This document shows, piece by piece, positions 37,838-44,994 of a stretch of 64,000 nucleotides of DNA (its first letter is position 1; each line of letters starts with the position of its first letter). The position numbers and the translations under genes were made by a program. Source of the DNA: Erythrobacter sp. SG61-1L (GTDB lineage: Bacteria; Pseudomonadota; Alphaproteobacteria; Sphingomonadales; Sphingomonadaceae); NCBI RefSeq assembly GCF_001305965.1, contig NZ_JXQC01000003.1, positions 620,001 through 684,000 of the forward strand, given 5' to 3'. The notes below the pieces were generated by a model that saw nothing but the letters and a program-made list of their open reading frames with translations, was not told where the DNA came from and searched no databases.

Positions 37838-38074
37838 ATGAGCGATACCGCCGAACGCGTGAAGAAGATCGTTGTCGAACACCTTGGTGTCGAAGCCGAC
37901 AAGGTCACGCCCGATGCCAGCTTCATCGACGATCTGGGTGCAGACAGCCTCGACATCGTCGAGCTGGTGATGGCGTTCGAAGAAGAATTCGGCGTCGAAA
38001 TCCCCGACGATGCGGCCGAGAAGATCGCAACCGTCGGTGATGCCAACAAGTACATCGAAGATCACAAGGGCTGA
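37838..38074 (+). CDS. acpP: Acyl carrier protein
   Basis: The 78-residue ACP carries the phosphopantetheine serine S37 in [10 protein letters not shown], very acidic helix II, and the usual [16 protein letters not shown] start. GAGAGGG precedes the ATG. First gene of acpP-fabF-mltG; supplies the carrier used by FabF and by FabZ encoded at 9885. Confidence 0.98.
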   Translation: MSDTAERVKKIVVEHLGVEADKVTPDASFIDDLGADSLDIVELVMAFEEEFGVEIPDDAAEKIATVGDANKYIEDHKG

Positions 38075-38124
38075 TCGCCCTTACGCCCCTTAGCGTATGG
38101 TCCCGCCGGACGTGACGGGGATGG

Positions 38125-38153
38125 AAGGCTCAGCCGTTAGATGGCTGGGCCTT
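38125..38153 (+). terminator. Hairpin between acpP and fabF (partial terminator)
   Basis: An 11-bp stem AAGGCTCAGCC / GGCTGGGCCTT (one G-T pair) with loop GTTAGAT, followed by only TCG. The poor T-run suggests leaky termination, which would allow higher acpP than fabF mRNA. Inference from structure. Confidence 0.5.
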
Positions 38154-38173
38154 TCGTGACTTTGGAGAGTGAT

Positions 38174-39436
38174 ATGCGTCGTGTGGTCGTAACCGGTCTT
38201 GGGCTTGTCACCCCCTTGGGTGCCGATGTCGAGACCACCTGGTCCAACATCCTTGCCGGCAAGAGCGGGGCGGGCCCCATTACAAAGTTCGATGCTTCGG
38301 ATCAGAAGTGTCGGATCGCCTGTGAAGTGAAGCCGGCCGATCATCCCTGGGGCTTCGATGCGGACAAGCGCGTCGATCACAAGATCCAGCGCCAGGTCGA
38401 TCCGTTCATCGTGTTCGGCATCGATGCTGCCGGTCAGGCCATCGAAGACGCCGGCCTTACCGATATGGACGAAGCGACGCGCCTGCGTGCTGGCTGCTCC
38501 ATCGGTTCGGGCATTGGTGGCCTTCCGGGGATCGAGAAGGAATCGATCGTCCTTTATGAAAAGGGGCCGAGCCGCGTTTCGCCGCACTTCGTGCATGGCC
38601 GCCTGATCAACCTGATCTCCGGTCAGGTCTCGATCAAATACGGCCTGATGGGTCCGAACCATGCGGTCGTAACGGCTTGCTCCACCGGCGCACACTCGAT
38701 CGGTGACGCGGCGCGCATGATCAAGGACGGCGATGCCGACATCATGCTGGCGGGCGGTGCGGAAAGCACGGTGTGCCCGATCGGTATTGCCGGTTTCGCA
38801 CAGGCACGTGCCCTCTCCACCAATTTCAACGACCAGCCCGAGAAGGCCAGCCGTCCTTACGACAAGGATCGCGATGGCTTCGTGATGGGCGAGGGCGCTG
38901 GTGTGGTGGTGCTCGAGGAATATGAGCATGCCAAGGCGCGCGGCGCGAAGATCTATGCCGAAGTGGTCGGCTATGGCCTGTCGGGCGATGCCTATCACGT
39001 CACGGCGCCGCATCCGGAAGGTTCCGGCGCGTTCCGCTCCATGGAAATGGCGCTGCGCAAGGCCGGAATGACGCCGGACGACATCGACTATATCAACGCC
39101 CACGGCACTTCGACCCCGATGGGAGACGAGTTGGAACTGGGCGCTGTGCGCCGCCTGTTCGGCGATGCGATGAGCCATGTCTCGATGAGCTCGACCAAGT
39201 CCGCCATCGGCCACCTTCTGGGTGGCGCAGGTGCCGTTGAGAGCATCTTCTGTATCCTGGCTCTGCGCGATCAGATCGTGCCCCCCACGCTCAACCTGGA
39301 TAATCCGTCGGAGAGCTGCGAGGGCGTGGATCTGGTGCCCTACACGGCCAAGAAGCGCCCCGTACGCGCGGTGCTGAACAACAGCTTCGGCTTCGGCGGC
39401 ACCAATGCCAGCCTGGTGTTGAAGCAGGTCGACTGA
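38174..39436 (+). CDS. fabF: 3-oxoacyl-ACP synthase II
   Basis: Chain-elongating ketoacyl synthase of type II fatty acid synthesis, 420 residues. Catalytic triad C169 (VVTACSTGAHS), H310 (NAHGTSTPMGD) and H347 (KSAIGHLLGGAG) is intact. ATG 38174 follows GGAG at the proper distance; an upstream in-frame start lies in the acpP-fabF hairpin. mltG starts three bases after it. Confidence 0.97.
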   Translation: MRRVVVTGLGLVTPLGADVETTWSNILAGKSGAGPITKFDASDQKCRIACEVKPADHPWGFDADKRVDHKIQRQVDPFIVFGIDAAGQAIEDAGLTDMDEATRLRAGCSIGSGIGGLPGIEKESIVLYEKGPSRVSPHFVHGRLINLISGQVSIKYGLMGPNHAVVTACSTGAHSIGDAARMIKDGDADIMLAGGAESTVCPIGIAGFAQARALSTNFNDQPEKASRPYDKDRDGFVMGEGAGVVVLEEYEHAKARGAKIYAEVVGYGLSGDAYHVTAPHPEGSGAFRSMEMALRKAGMTPDDIDYINAHGTSTPMGDELELGAVRRLFGDAMSHVSMSSTKSAIGHLLGGAGAVESIFCILALRDQIVPPTLNLDNPSESCEGVDLVPYTAKKRPVRAVLNNSFGFGGTNASLVLKQVD

Positions 39437-39439
39437 CGC

Positions 39440-40426
39440 ATGGCGCGGCGCCGCCGCAACCCGCTGATGAAACCGCTTGCGGTTATAGGGCTGGTGCTGG
39501 CGGCGGCGCTGGCCGTGTTCGGCTGGGGCTGGTTCGGCCCCGGACCGCTGGAGAAGGACACCAGCTTCGTGGTGCCTTCCGGCGCCTCGCTATATGGCGT
39601 GGCCAATCGGCTGGAAGAGGAAGGCGCGATTTCCTCGGCCGACGCTTTCCGGCTGCGCGCGAAATTCTTCGCCAGCGATGAGCCGATCAAGGCTGGCGAA
39701 TTCCTGATTCCTGCCGGTGCAAGCGCACGCCAGATCATGGCGACCTTGCAGAGCGGGGATGTCATTCGCCGGATGGTCACCATCCCGGAAGGGATGCCCT
39801 CGATCCTGGTCTATGAAAGGCTGATGGGTGAGAAGCTCCTCACCGGCAGCATCCCCGTGCCTCCGGAAGGGTCGGTCTTGCCCGACAGCTATGATTTCGC
39901 ACGCGGAGAAAGCCGCGCCGCCGTGCTGCAGCGGATGCAGGCGGCCATGGCCAAGGAACTGGCTGCGGCTTGGGACAAGCGCTCACCGCGCACCGTGGCC
40001 AAGAGTCCCCGTGAGGCGTTGGTCCTTGCTTCCATCGTGGAAAAGGAAACCGGCGTCGCCTCCGAACGCAAGATGGTGGCGGGCCTCTATTCCAACCGCG
40101 TGCGTACCGGCATGCTGCTGCAGGCAGATCCCACGATCATTTACCCGATAACCAAGGGCAAGCCGCTCGGCCGCCGTATCCGCCAGTCGGAAATCGCGGC
40201 GGTGAACGACTACAACACCTACACCATGGTGGGCCTGCCAAAGGGGCCAATTACCAATCCCGGCCGCGAATCGATTGAGGCAGTGCTTGCACCGGCCCAG
40301 ACAAGTGCGCTTTATATGGTGGCGGACGGGAAGGGCGGCCACGTCTTTGCCGATACGCTGGAACAGCACAACGCCAATGTCGCCCGCTGGTTTGCCCTGC
40401 GTCGCCAGCGCGGCGAAATAGAGTGA
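39440..40426 (+). CDS. mltG: Endolytic transglycosylase MltG
   Basis: Membrane-anchored lytic transglycosylase that cuts nascent glycan strands. The 328-residue protein has an N-terminal anchor (about 11-30), a LysM-like subdomain, and the YceG domain with the catalytic-glutamate motif ASIVEKETG (E201 region), YNTYTMVGLPKGPI and YMVADGKGGHVF. Usual length. The fabF-mltG neighbourhood is common in proteobacteria. Confidence 0.95.
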   Translation: MARRRRNPLMKPLAVIGLVLAAALAVFGWGWFGPGPLEKDTSFVVPSGASLYGVANRLEEEGAISSADAFRLRAKFFASDEPIKAGEFLIPAGASARQIMATLQSGDVIRRMVTIPEGMPSILVYERLMGEKLLTGSIPVPPEGSVLPDSYDFARGESRAAVLQRMQAAMAKELAAAWDKRSPRTVAKSPREALVLASIVEKETGVASERKMVAGLYSNRVRTGMLLQADPTIIYPITKGKPLGRRIRQSEIAAVNDYNTYTMVGLPKGPITNPGRESIEAVLAPAQTSALYMVADGKGGHVFADTLEQHNANVARWFALRRQRGEIE

Positions 40427-40455
40427 CGCTGCGGGCCGTAAAAGGAAACAGTGGC

Positions 40456-40854
40456 ATGTTCGATCGCATTGTCGGCGCCGCACTTGTAACATCGGCACTT
40501 CTGGCATTTCCGGCGCAAGTGTCAGCGCAAGGTTTGTCGACTCAAGGTGATTCGGCCGACTATGCCAAGGCGCTAACCTGTGAGGCATTCTATGTCCTGT
40601 TGAGCCAGGATGCCGAAGGTCAGGACGACGGCAATGCAGAGATTGATGCCTATCTCGCGCAAACCTGGCACGATTACATCGCCAGCACCTATCCCGATGG
40701 CTTCAACGAGCGGCATGACGCCGAATTCGACAAGGTGGCCGATGATCTGGCCAGCACGCTGAATGCCATGGATGATTCGAGCTTCAATGACGCCCTCGAG
40801 CAGATCCTGACCACATGCGAAAAATCGGAATCTGATCCGGCCTTTCCAGGCTGA
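40456..40854 (+). CDS. Small exported protein of unknown function
   Basis: A 132-residue protein with a clear signal peptide (cleavage near QVSAQ). The mature part is acidic with two cysteines, one in LTCEAFYVLL and one in LTTCEKSES, which could form a disulfide. No known domain recognised. Start ATG 40456 has AAAGGAAA upstream; the longer GTG start at 40423 overlaps the mltG stop and would spoil the signal peptide. Probably translated with mltG. Confidence 0.72.
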   Translation: MFDRIVGAALVTSALLAFPAQVSAQGLSTQGDSADYAKALTCEAFYVLLSQDAEGQDDGNAEIDAYLAQTWHDYIASTYPDGFNERHDAEFDKVADDLASTLNAMDDSSFNDALEQILTTCEKSESDPAFPG

Positions 40855-40876
40855 TACCGGCTGAGGGGCTTCCCTG

Positions 40877-41383
40877 ATGGGAACTGCGCCGCTGCTGATT
40901 ACCGCCGAATTGCCGGGCGACGTGTTGGCTTGGGCCGATACCTTGCGGCGCGCGCATTATCCGCCTGAGCGCAATCGCCTGCGGGCTCATGTCACGCTGT
41001 TCCATGCCCTGCCTCCTTCTGCGGAAGGTGAGGTAAGGCGGCTGCTTGCCGATCTGGCGAAGGGTCCGCCGCCTGAAGCCAGGATCGGGGGAATCATGAA
41101 TCTGGGCCGCGGAACGGCCTTCGATGTCGATAGTCCGGCAATGGTTCAGCTTCATTCCATCATGGCCGAGCGACTCCATGGGCTGCTGACCATGCAGGAC
41201 GATCGCAGGCTGCGCTTGCACATTACTGTGCAAAACAAGGTCGAGCCGGCTGCGGCCAGGGCACTGCAGACAGAGCTGGCCCAGCTCAACGAACGGCGGA
41301 AATTCGTCTTTCGCGGCTTCGGACTCTACGCCTGGGAAGAAGGATTGTGGCGAGAGATTGCACAATATCCGTTTCGCGGTTGA
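40877..41383 (+). CDS. 2'-5' RNA ligase / 2H phosphoesterase family protein
   Basis: The 168-residue protein has two HxTx motifs, H38-V-T-L and H115-I-T-V, the hallmark of the 2H phosphoesterase superfamily (ThpR/LigT-like). Substrate unknown: tRNA-splicing-like ends or cyclic phosphates. It lies 22 bases after the small exported protein and is the last core gene before tRNA-Met. Confidence 0.85.
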   Translation: MGTAPLLITAELPGDVLAWADTLRRAHYPPERNRLRAHVTLFHALPPSAEGEVRRLLADLAKGPPPEARIGGIMNLGRGTAFDVDSPAMVQLHSIMAERLHGLLTMQDDRRLRLHITVQNKVEPAAARALQTELAQLNERRKFVFRGFGLYAWEEGLWREIAQYPFRG

Positions 41384-41462
41384 CCGGGGCAAAACTCCAA
41401 CCTAAATGCGCCGCCTGCCCACCGTGACACGGGGGGCAAGCTCAAAGGGCTTTTGACCTTGG

Positions 41463-41539
41463 GGCGGAGTAGCTCAGCCGGTTAGAGCAGCGGAATCATA
41501 ATCCGCGTGTCGGGGGTTCGAGTCCCTCCTCCGCTACCA
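41463..41539 (+). tRNA. tRNA-Met (CAT)
   Basis: Acceptor GGCGGAG (41463-41469) with CTCCGCT (41529-41535, first pair G-T), D-stem GCTC, anticodon stem GCGGA/TCCGC around loop ATCATAA giving anticodon CAT, T-arm with TTCGA, discriminator A and encoded CCA (41537-41539). Read as elongator Met; a CAT anticodon can also be tRNA-Ile2, but the body matches Met type. It is the likely integration target. Confidence 0.95.
41516..41539 (+). other. Putative attachment-site core (tRNA-Met 3' end)
   Basis: The 3' half of tRNA-Met is the usual crossover region for P4-type integrases. The recombinase gene starts 178 bases further on in the same direction. The tRNA is intact, so the element would have restored its 3' end. 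The matching direct repeat would be outside the window. Confidence 0.45.
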
Positions 41540-41717
41540 TCCTTTGATCCGGAAGCTTCCACAAGCGTCCGCATTTTTCCAAAAATCGAAAGAAAAGCAG
41601 AGGGTTGCGGGTGATTCGCGTCCGCATGCGCCCATGGTCTTCCACATGCAGCCAGATTTGGTGTGGGGGTATTTTGGGGGTATTTTCGCGGAGTGTCGGA
41701 AAGGAGCGATACCCCCA

Positions 41718-42971
41718 ATGCCTCTCACGGAGACTCAGGCCCGAAATTCCAAGCCAAGTGATCGCGCCTACAAGCTGGCCGACGGGGAGGGCTTATTCCT
41801 GTTCGTCCAGCCGAACGGATCAAAGTTGTGGCGGATGAAGTACCGCTTCGCAGGCAAGGAGAAGTTGCTCTCGTTCGGCGCTTACCCAGACCTCGGGATA
41901 GCTGCAGCGCGTGCCAAGCGCACAGCCGCAAAGGCGTTGCTAGCCGAGGGCAAGGATCCAACGAAATCCAAGGGGGAAGTGATCTCGCAGGAGAGTGCCA
42001 CTTTCTTTGATGTCGCAAAGCGCTGGCATGAAAATCGAAAGAGCGCGTTGAATGCCGCGCACGCCGAACGTGTCTGGTCGCGCATGGAAAGGGACGTGTT
42101 TCCAGCCATCGGCGAGAAACTCGTGCATGAAATCACTGCGCCCGACGTCCTGGCAATGATACGCAAAATCGAAGCAAGAGGCGCGCTCGATATCAGCCGG
42201 CGTGCGAAGCAAGGGGTTGGGCAAGTCTTCCAGTTCGCAATCGCGTGTGGCCTGGCCTCGAATGATCCGACGACACATCTGCGTGGGGCGCTAAAGCCGC
42301 GACCACGAGTGAAGCATATGAGCCGGCTGCCGCTCAGCGAATTGCCCGCATTCATCGAGAAGCTGCATGCCTACCAGGAAGATGGCGAACGACGGTCCTC
42401 AATCACCCGTGACGCAGTTCTCTTTGCGCTCCTGACTTGGGTTCGAACGAAGGAGCTCCGCTTCGCCGCCAAATCCGAGTTCGAAGACCTCGGCGGCAAA
42501 TCACCTGTCTGGCGCATACCGGCCGAGCGAATGAAGATGGGACGAGAGCATTTGGTTCCCCTCTCGCAGCAGGCAACGCACATCGCGAAATCTATGATAG
42601 CAGCAGCGCCTGGCGAGTTTCTCTTCCCGGGTAACGGCCCGAACAAGCCGCTTTCAGAGAACACAATGATCTACGCGCTCTATCGCCTCGGATACCACAG
42701 TCGCCAAACCGTACACGGCTTCCGGGGCTTGGCGAGCACCTGGGCCAATGAGCAGTTGGTCGAGTTCGGCAAGCCGCCCATGTGGATCAGGAAATACCAT
42801 GAGGATTGGGTCGAACTACAGCTCGCGCATTCGGAGAAAAACGACGTGCGTGGAGCTTACAATGCCGCTGAATATCTGGCTCCCCGGCGCCGGATGATGC
42901 AGGACTGGGCTGACTATCTGAGCGGCGGGAAGGTGATCGACATCAAGAAGGCAGGGAAGCGCGCAGCCTGA
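41718..42971 (+). CDS. int: Tyrosine recombinase/integrase (P4 type)
   Basis: The 417-residue integrase has the N-terminal DUF4102-type arm-binding domain (LTETQARNSKPSDRAYKLAD), a core-binding domain (about 95-195) and the catalytic domain with R243 (WVRTKELR), H333-x-x-R336 (VHGFRG), H371 (LQLAH) and nucleophile Y381 (GAYNAAEYL). All key residues are present, so it is probably active. The ATG at 41718 follows AAGGAG at a somewhat long 12-base spacing. A short insertion (about 349-362) precedes the LAH motif. Confidence 0.93.
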   Translation: MPLTETQARNSKPSDRAYKLADGEGLFLFVQPNGSKLWRMKYRFAGKEKLLSFGAYPDLGIAAARAKRTAAKALLAEGKDPTKSKGEVISQESATFFDVAKRWHENRKSALNAAHAERVWSRMERDVFPAIGEKLVHEITAPDVLAMIRKIEARGALDISRRAKQGVGQVFQFAIACGLASNDPTTHLRGALKPRPRVKHMSRLPLSELPAFIEKLHAYQEDGERRSSITRDAVLFALLTWVRTKELRFAAKSEFEDLGGKSPVWRIPAERMKMGREHLVPLSQQATHIAKSMIAAAPGEFLFPGNGPNKPLSENTMIYALYRLGYHSRQTVHGFRGLASTWANEQLVEFGKPPMWIRKYHEDWVELQLAHSEKNDVRGAYNAAEYLAPRRRMMQDWADYLSGGKVIDIKKAGKRAA

Positions 42972-42986
42972 TAACTATGGCATCGA

Positions 42987-43184
42987 TCAGACCGGTCCAA
43001 TCCAGTCTGCGCGCAAACGATCTCGACCTGCGACAACCCCCTCGACAATCACCGCTGATCCGACGAATTCGCATTCGGGTTCTTCGCTCTCGATGATCCA
43101 GACGACTTCGTCTGTCGTGGTCAGGAACATCCCGCGTCTACCGCGGCTTAAAATTCCCGAGACGCGTATTCGACCCGCGCTCAC
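42987..43184 (-). CDS. Small DUF5818-like protein
   Basis: A 65-residue predicted beta-rich protein (RIRVSGILSRGRRGMFLTTT, then a C-terminal VIVEGVVAGRDRL) resembling a small OB-like family I associate, without certainty, with DUF5818. GTG start at 43184, 12 bases after the transglycosylase stop and in the same direction, so likely cotranscribed. Function unknown. Confidence 0.5.
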   Translation of the reverse strand: MSAGRIRVSGILSRGRRGMFLTTTDEVVWIIESEEPECEFVGSAVIVEGVVAGRDRLRADWIGPV

Positions 43185-43196
43185 AACACCCCCCGT

Positions 43197-43856
43197 TCAA
43201 AAACGCCAATGGCGCAGCACTTCGCGCACATAGGCCGGCGTCTCGCCATTGCGAGGAATACCGCCTGCGCGCTCGACGGCACCTGGACCTGCGTTGTAGG
43301 CAGCGAGGGCCAGATGAACTACCCCGAACTTGTCCAGCATCTGGCGTAGGTATCGGGCCGCACCCAAGATGTTCGCCTTGGGATCGAAGCGATTTGAAAC
43401 GCCAAGGTCCCGCGCTGTCCCTGGCATCAATTGCCCCAAACCTGCGGCCCCGGCCTTGCTGATGGCCATCGGATTATATCGTGATTCCGTCCATACAAGA
43501 GCGTCGAGAAGGCCGCTTGGTAGCGAGTATTGAGCCTCAGCAGCGTAAACATGAGGAAGGTAGCTTGCCCGACGGAATCCCGATGGCGCGCTGCCTTGGG
43601 GCTTTGGATATCGATAGGGCAGATAGGTTCGACCCGTATCGGTAGCCGGCGGCTCGGACCAGATCGTTGGAGGCTTTCTCCAAATGCCATGTTCGACGAG
43701 AAGGAAGCCATCAGCCCCTTCTGCAACGCGGAAGCCGTCGGTCGTCAACTCCGAGGCAACGGTCATCTGAGGGGGCTCCATCTCCTGCGCGTGAGCGGGG
43801 AGGACGGACCCAAGTCCTGTCGTTGCCCCTGCAACTACTGCCCATTTCAGTCTCAT
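43197..43856 (-). CDS. Exported lytic transglycosylase (SLT family, VirB1-like)
   Basis: The 219-residue protein has a signal peptide (to about AHAQ), a linker, then a soluble lytic transglycosylase domain with catalytic E124 ([11 protein letters not shown]), [13 protein letters not shown] and [12 protein letters not shown]. Small enzymes of this type on mobile elements often open peptidoglycan for conjugation machinery. The ATG at 43856 with AAAGGA upstream is favoured; a longer form would add residues before the signal peptide. Confidence 0.88.
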   Translation of the reverse strand: MRLKWAVVAGATTGLGSVLPAHAQEMEPPQMTVASELTTDGFRVAEGADGFLLVEHGIWRKPPTIWSEPPATDTGRTYLPYRYPKPQGSAPSGFRRASYLPHVYAAEAQYSLPSGLLDALVWTESRYNPMAISKAGAAGLGQLMPGTARDLGVSNRFDPKANILGAARYLRQMLDKFGVVHLALAAYNAGPGAVERAGGIPRNGETPAYVREVLRHWRF

Positions 43857-43982
43857 TCCCGAATCCTTTGGTGGTCGAATCGGGAAAGAACATATATAGA
43901 ACATGTGATGTAGGAAAATGAAACGTCAGCGACGCAGAGCGGAGGCTGCGCGGGTGGAGGCACGTTACGATGGAGATGCCCC

Positions 43983-44891
43983 ATGCACCAACACCGATCA
44001 TCCCAATTCCAAGGTCTGCAACTGGAAAACCGCGCGCGCAAGATAGTCGAGCAGCTGGGCGGTGCCTGGTCGCGTTCGCGCGGAATGTGCTGCTGCCCGG
44101 CCCACGACGATCGCACTCCTTCGCTAAGCATCACACTCGGAAAGCGCGCAATTCTTGTTCATTGCTTTGCCGGCTGCACGAACGAGGCGGTGATAGAAGC
44201 CATGGCCGGGCTCGGAATACGAATTGCGGACCTGTTCGATGGCACGAGTGGTCCGATCGTGGCCGAACCGCGCGAGGAAGTCGCCAATCGCAATGCGCTG
44301 AGGCTCTGGCGTGAGGCATCGACCATCGCTGGCAGCCCCGCCGAGAAGTACCTCGTGTCCAGAGGCATCACGATTTCTTCGCCGGAGCTGCGTTTCCACC
44401 CGCATATGCCGCTGGGGCCAAAGGGTGCTGTCCGGTTTCTACCCGCGATGGTGGCGGCCGTGCGCAATGATGCAGGAATTCTGGCGCTGCACCGCTCCTT
44501 CCTTGACCTCGACAAAACCAGCTTGGCTTCTTTCGATCAGCCCAGGCGTGCGTTAGGCAGCCCCGGTTCTGGGGCGGTGCGTTTCGCGTACCCGAATGGG
44601 GGACGCCTTGGCCTCGCAGAGGGAAACGAAACGGCCCTCTCAGCGATGCAAATGTTCAAGGTTCCCTGCTGGGCGACGCTAGGAAACGAACGCTTCGGCT
44701 TGGCCACAATCCCGGAATCGGTGCACCAGCTGTATCTCTTTGTCGACAATGATGCGGGCGGGCACCTTGCTGAAGAGCGTGCGCGAGAGGCCTACGCTTG
44801 TGAAGGGCGGCTGATTGTCACCAGGCGTCCGGAGCTAACCGGCGACGACTGGAATGATGTGCTCATGCGCTCAGTCCGAGCTACGGTCTGA
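43983..44891 (+). CDS. CHC2-type zinc finger / toprim primase-like protein
   Basis: A 302-residue protein of the TraC/plasmid primase-helicase type. The N-terminal zinc finger has C36-C38, H41 and later H60, C61, C65 (HCFAGC), as in CHC2 primases. The C-terminal toprim domain has catalytic LAEGNE (E213) and FVDNDAGG (D255, D257). It probably primes the element's single strand after transfer or during replication. Directly upstream of the methylase-helicase gene, separated by a structured leader. Confidence 0.85.
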   Translation: MHQHRSSQFQGLQLENRARKIVEQLGGAWSRSRGMCCCPAHDDRTPSLSITLGKRAILVHCFAGCTNEAVIEAMAGLGIRIADLFDGTSGPIVAEPREEVANRNALRLWREASTIAGSPAEKYLVSRGITISSPELRFHPHMPLGPKGAVRFLPAMVAAVRNDAGILALHRSFLDLDKTSLASFDQPRRALGSPGSGAVRFAYPNGGRLGLAEGNETALSAMQMFKVPCWATLGNERFGLATIPESVHQLYLFVDNDAGGHLAEERAREAYACEGRLIVTRRPELTGDDWNDVLMRSVRATV

Positions 44892-44916
44892 ATGTCGGTG
44901 AGAGGAAAGCGGGCTT

Positions 44917-44994
44917 GGGGCCTTGTGAGGCCCCCGGGCGGATCCATCCGAACGGACACCCGGACAAACCCCGGGCCTCTTCAGGAGGTCTCTC
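44917..44994 (+). promoter_or_regulatory. Structured leader of the methylase-helicase gene
   Basis: Hairpin GGGGCC (44917-44922) / GGCCCC (44929-44934). The overlapping segment GAGGCCC (44928-44934) can instead pair with GGGCCTC (44973-44979). Right after, CCTC (44976-44979) can pair with GAGG inside the ribosome site CAGGAGG (44982-44988). The folds are mutually exclusive, so the ribosome site could be masked or freed. Seen as pairing potential only. Confidence 0.35.
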
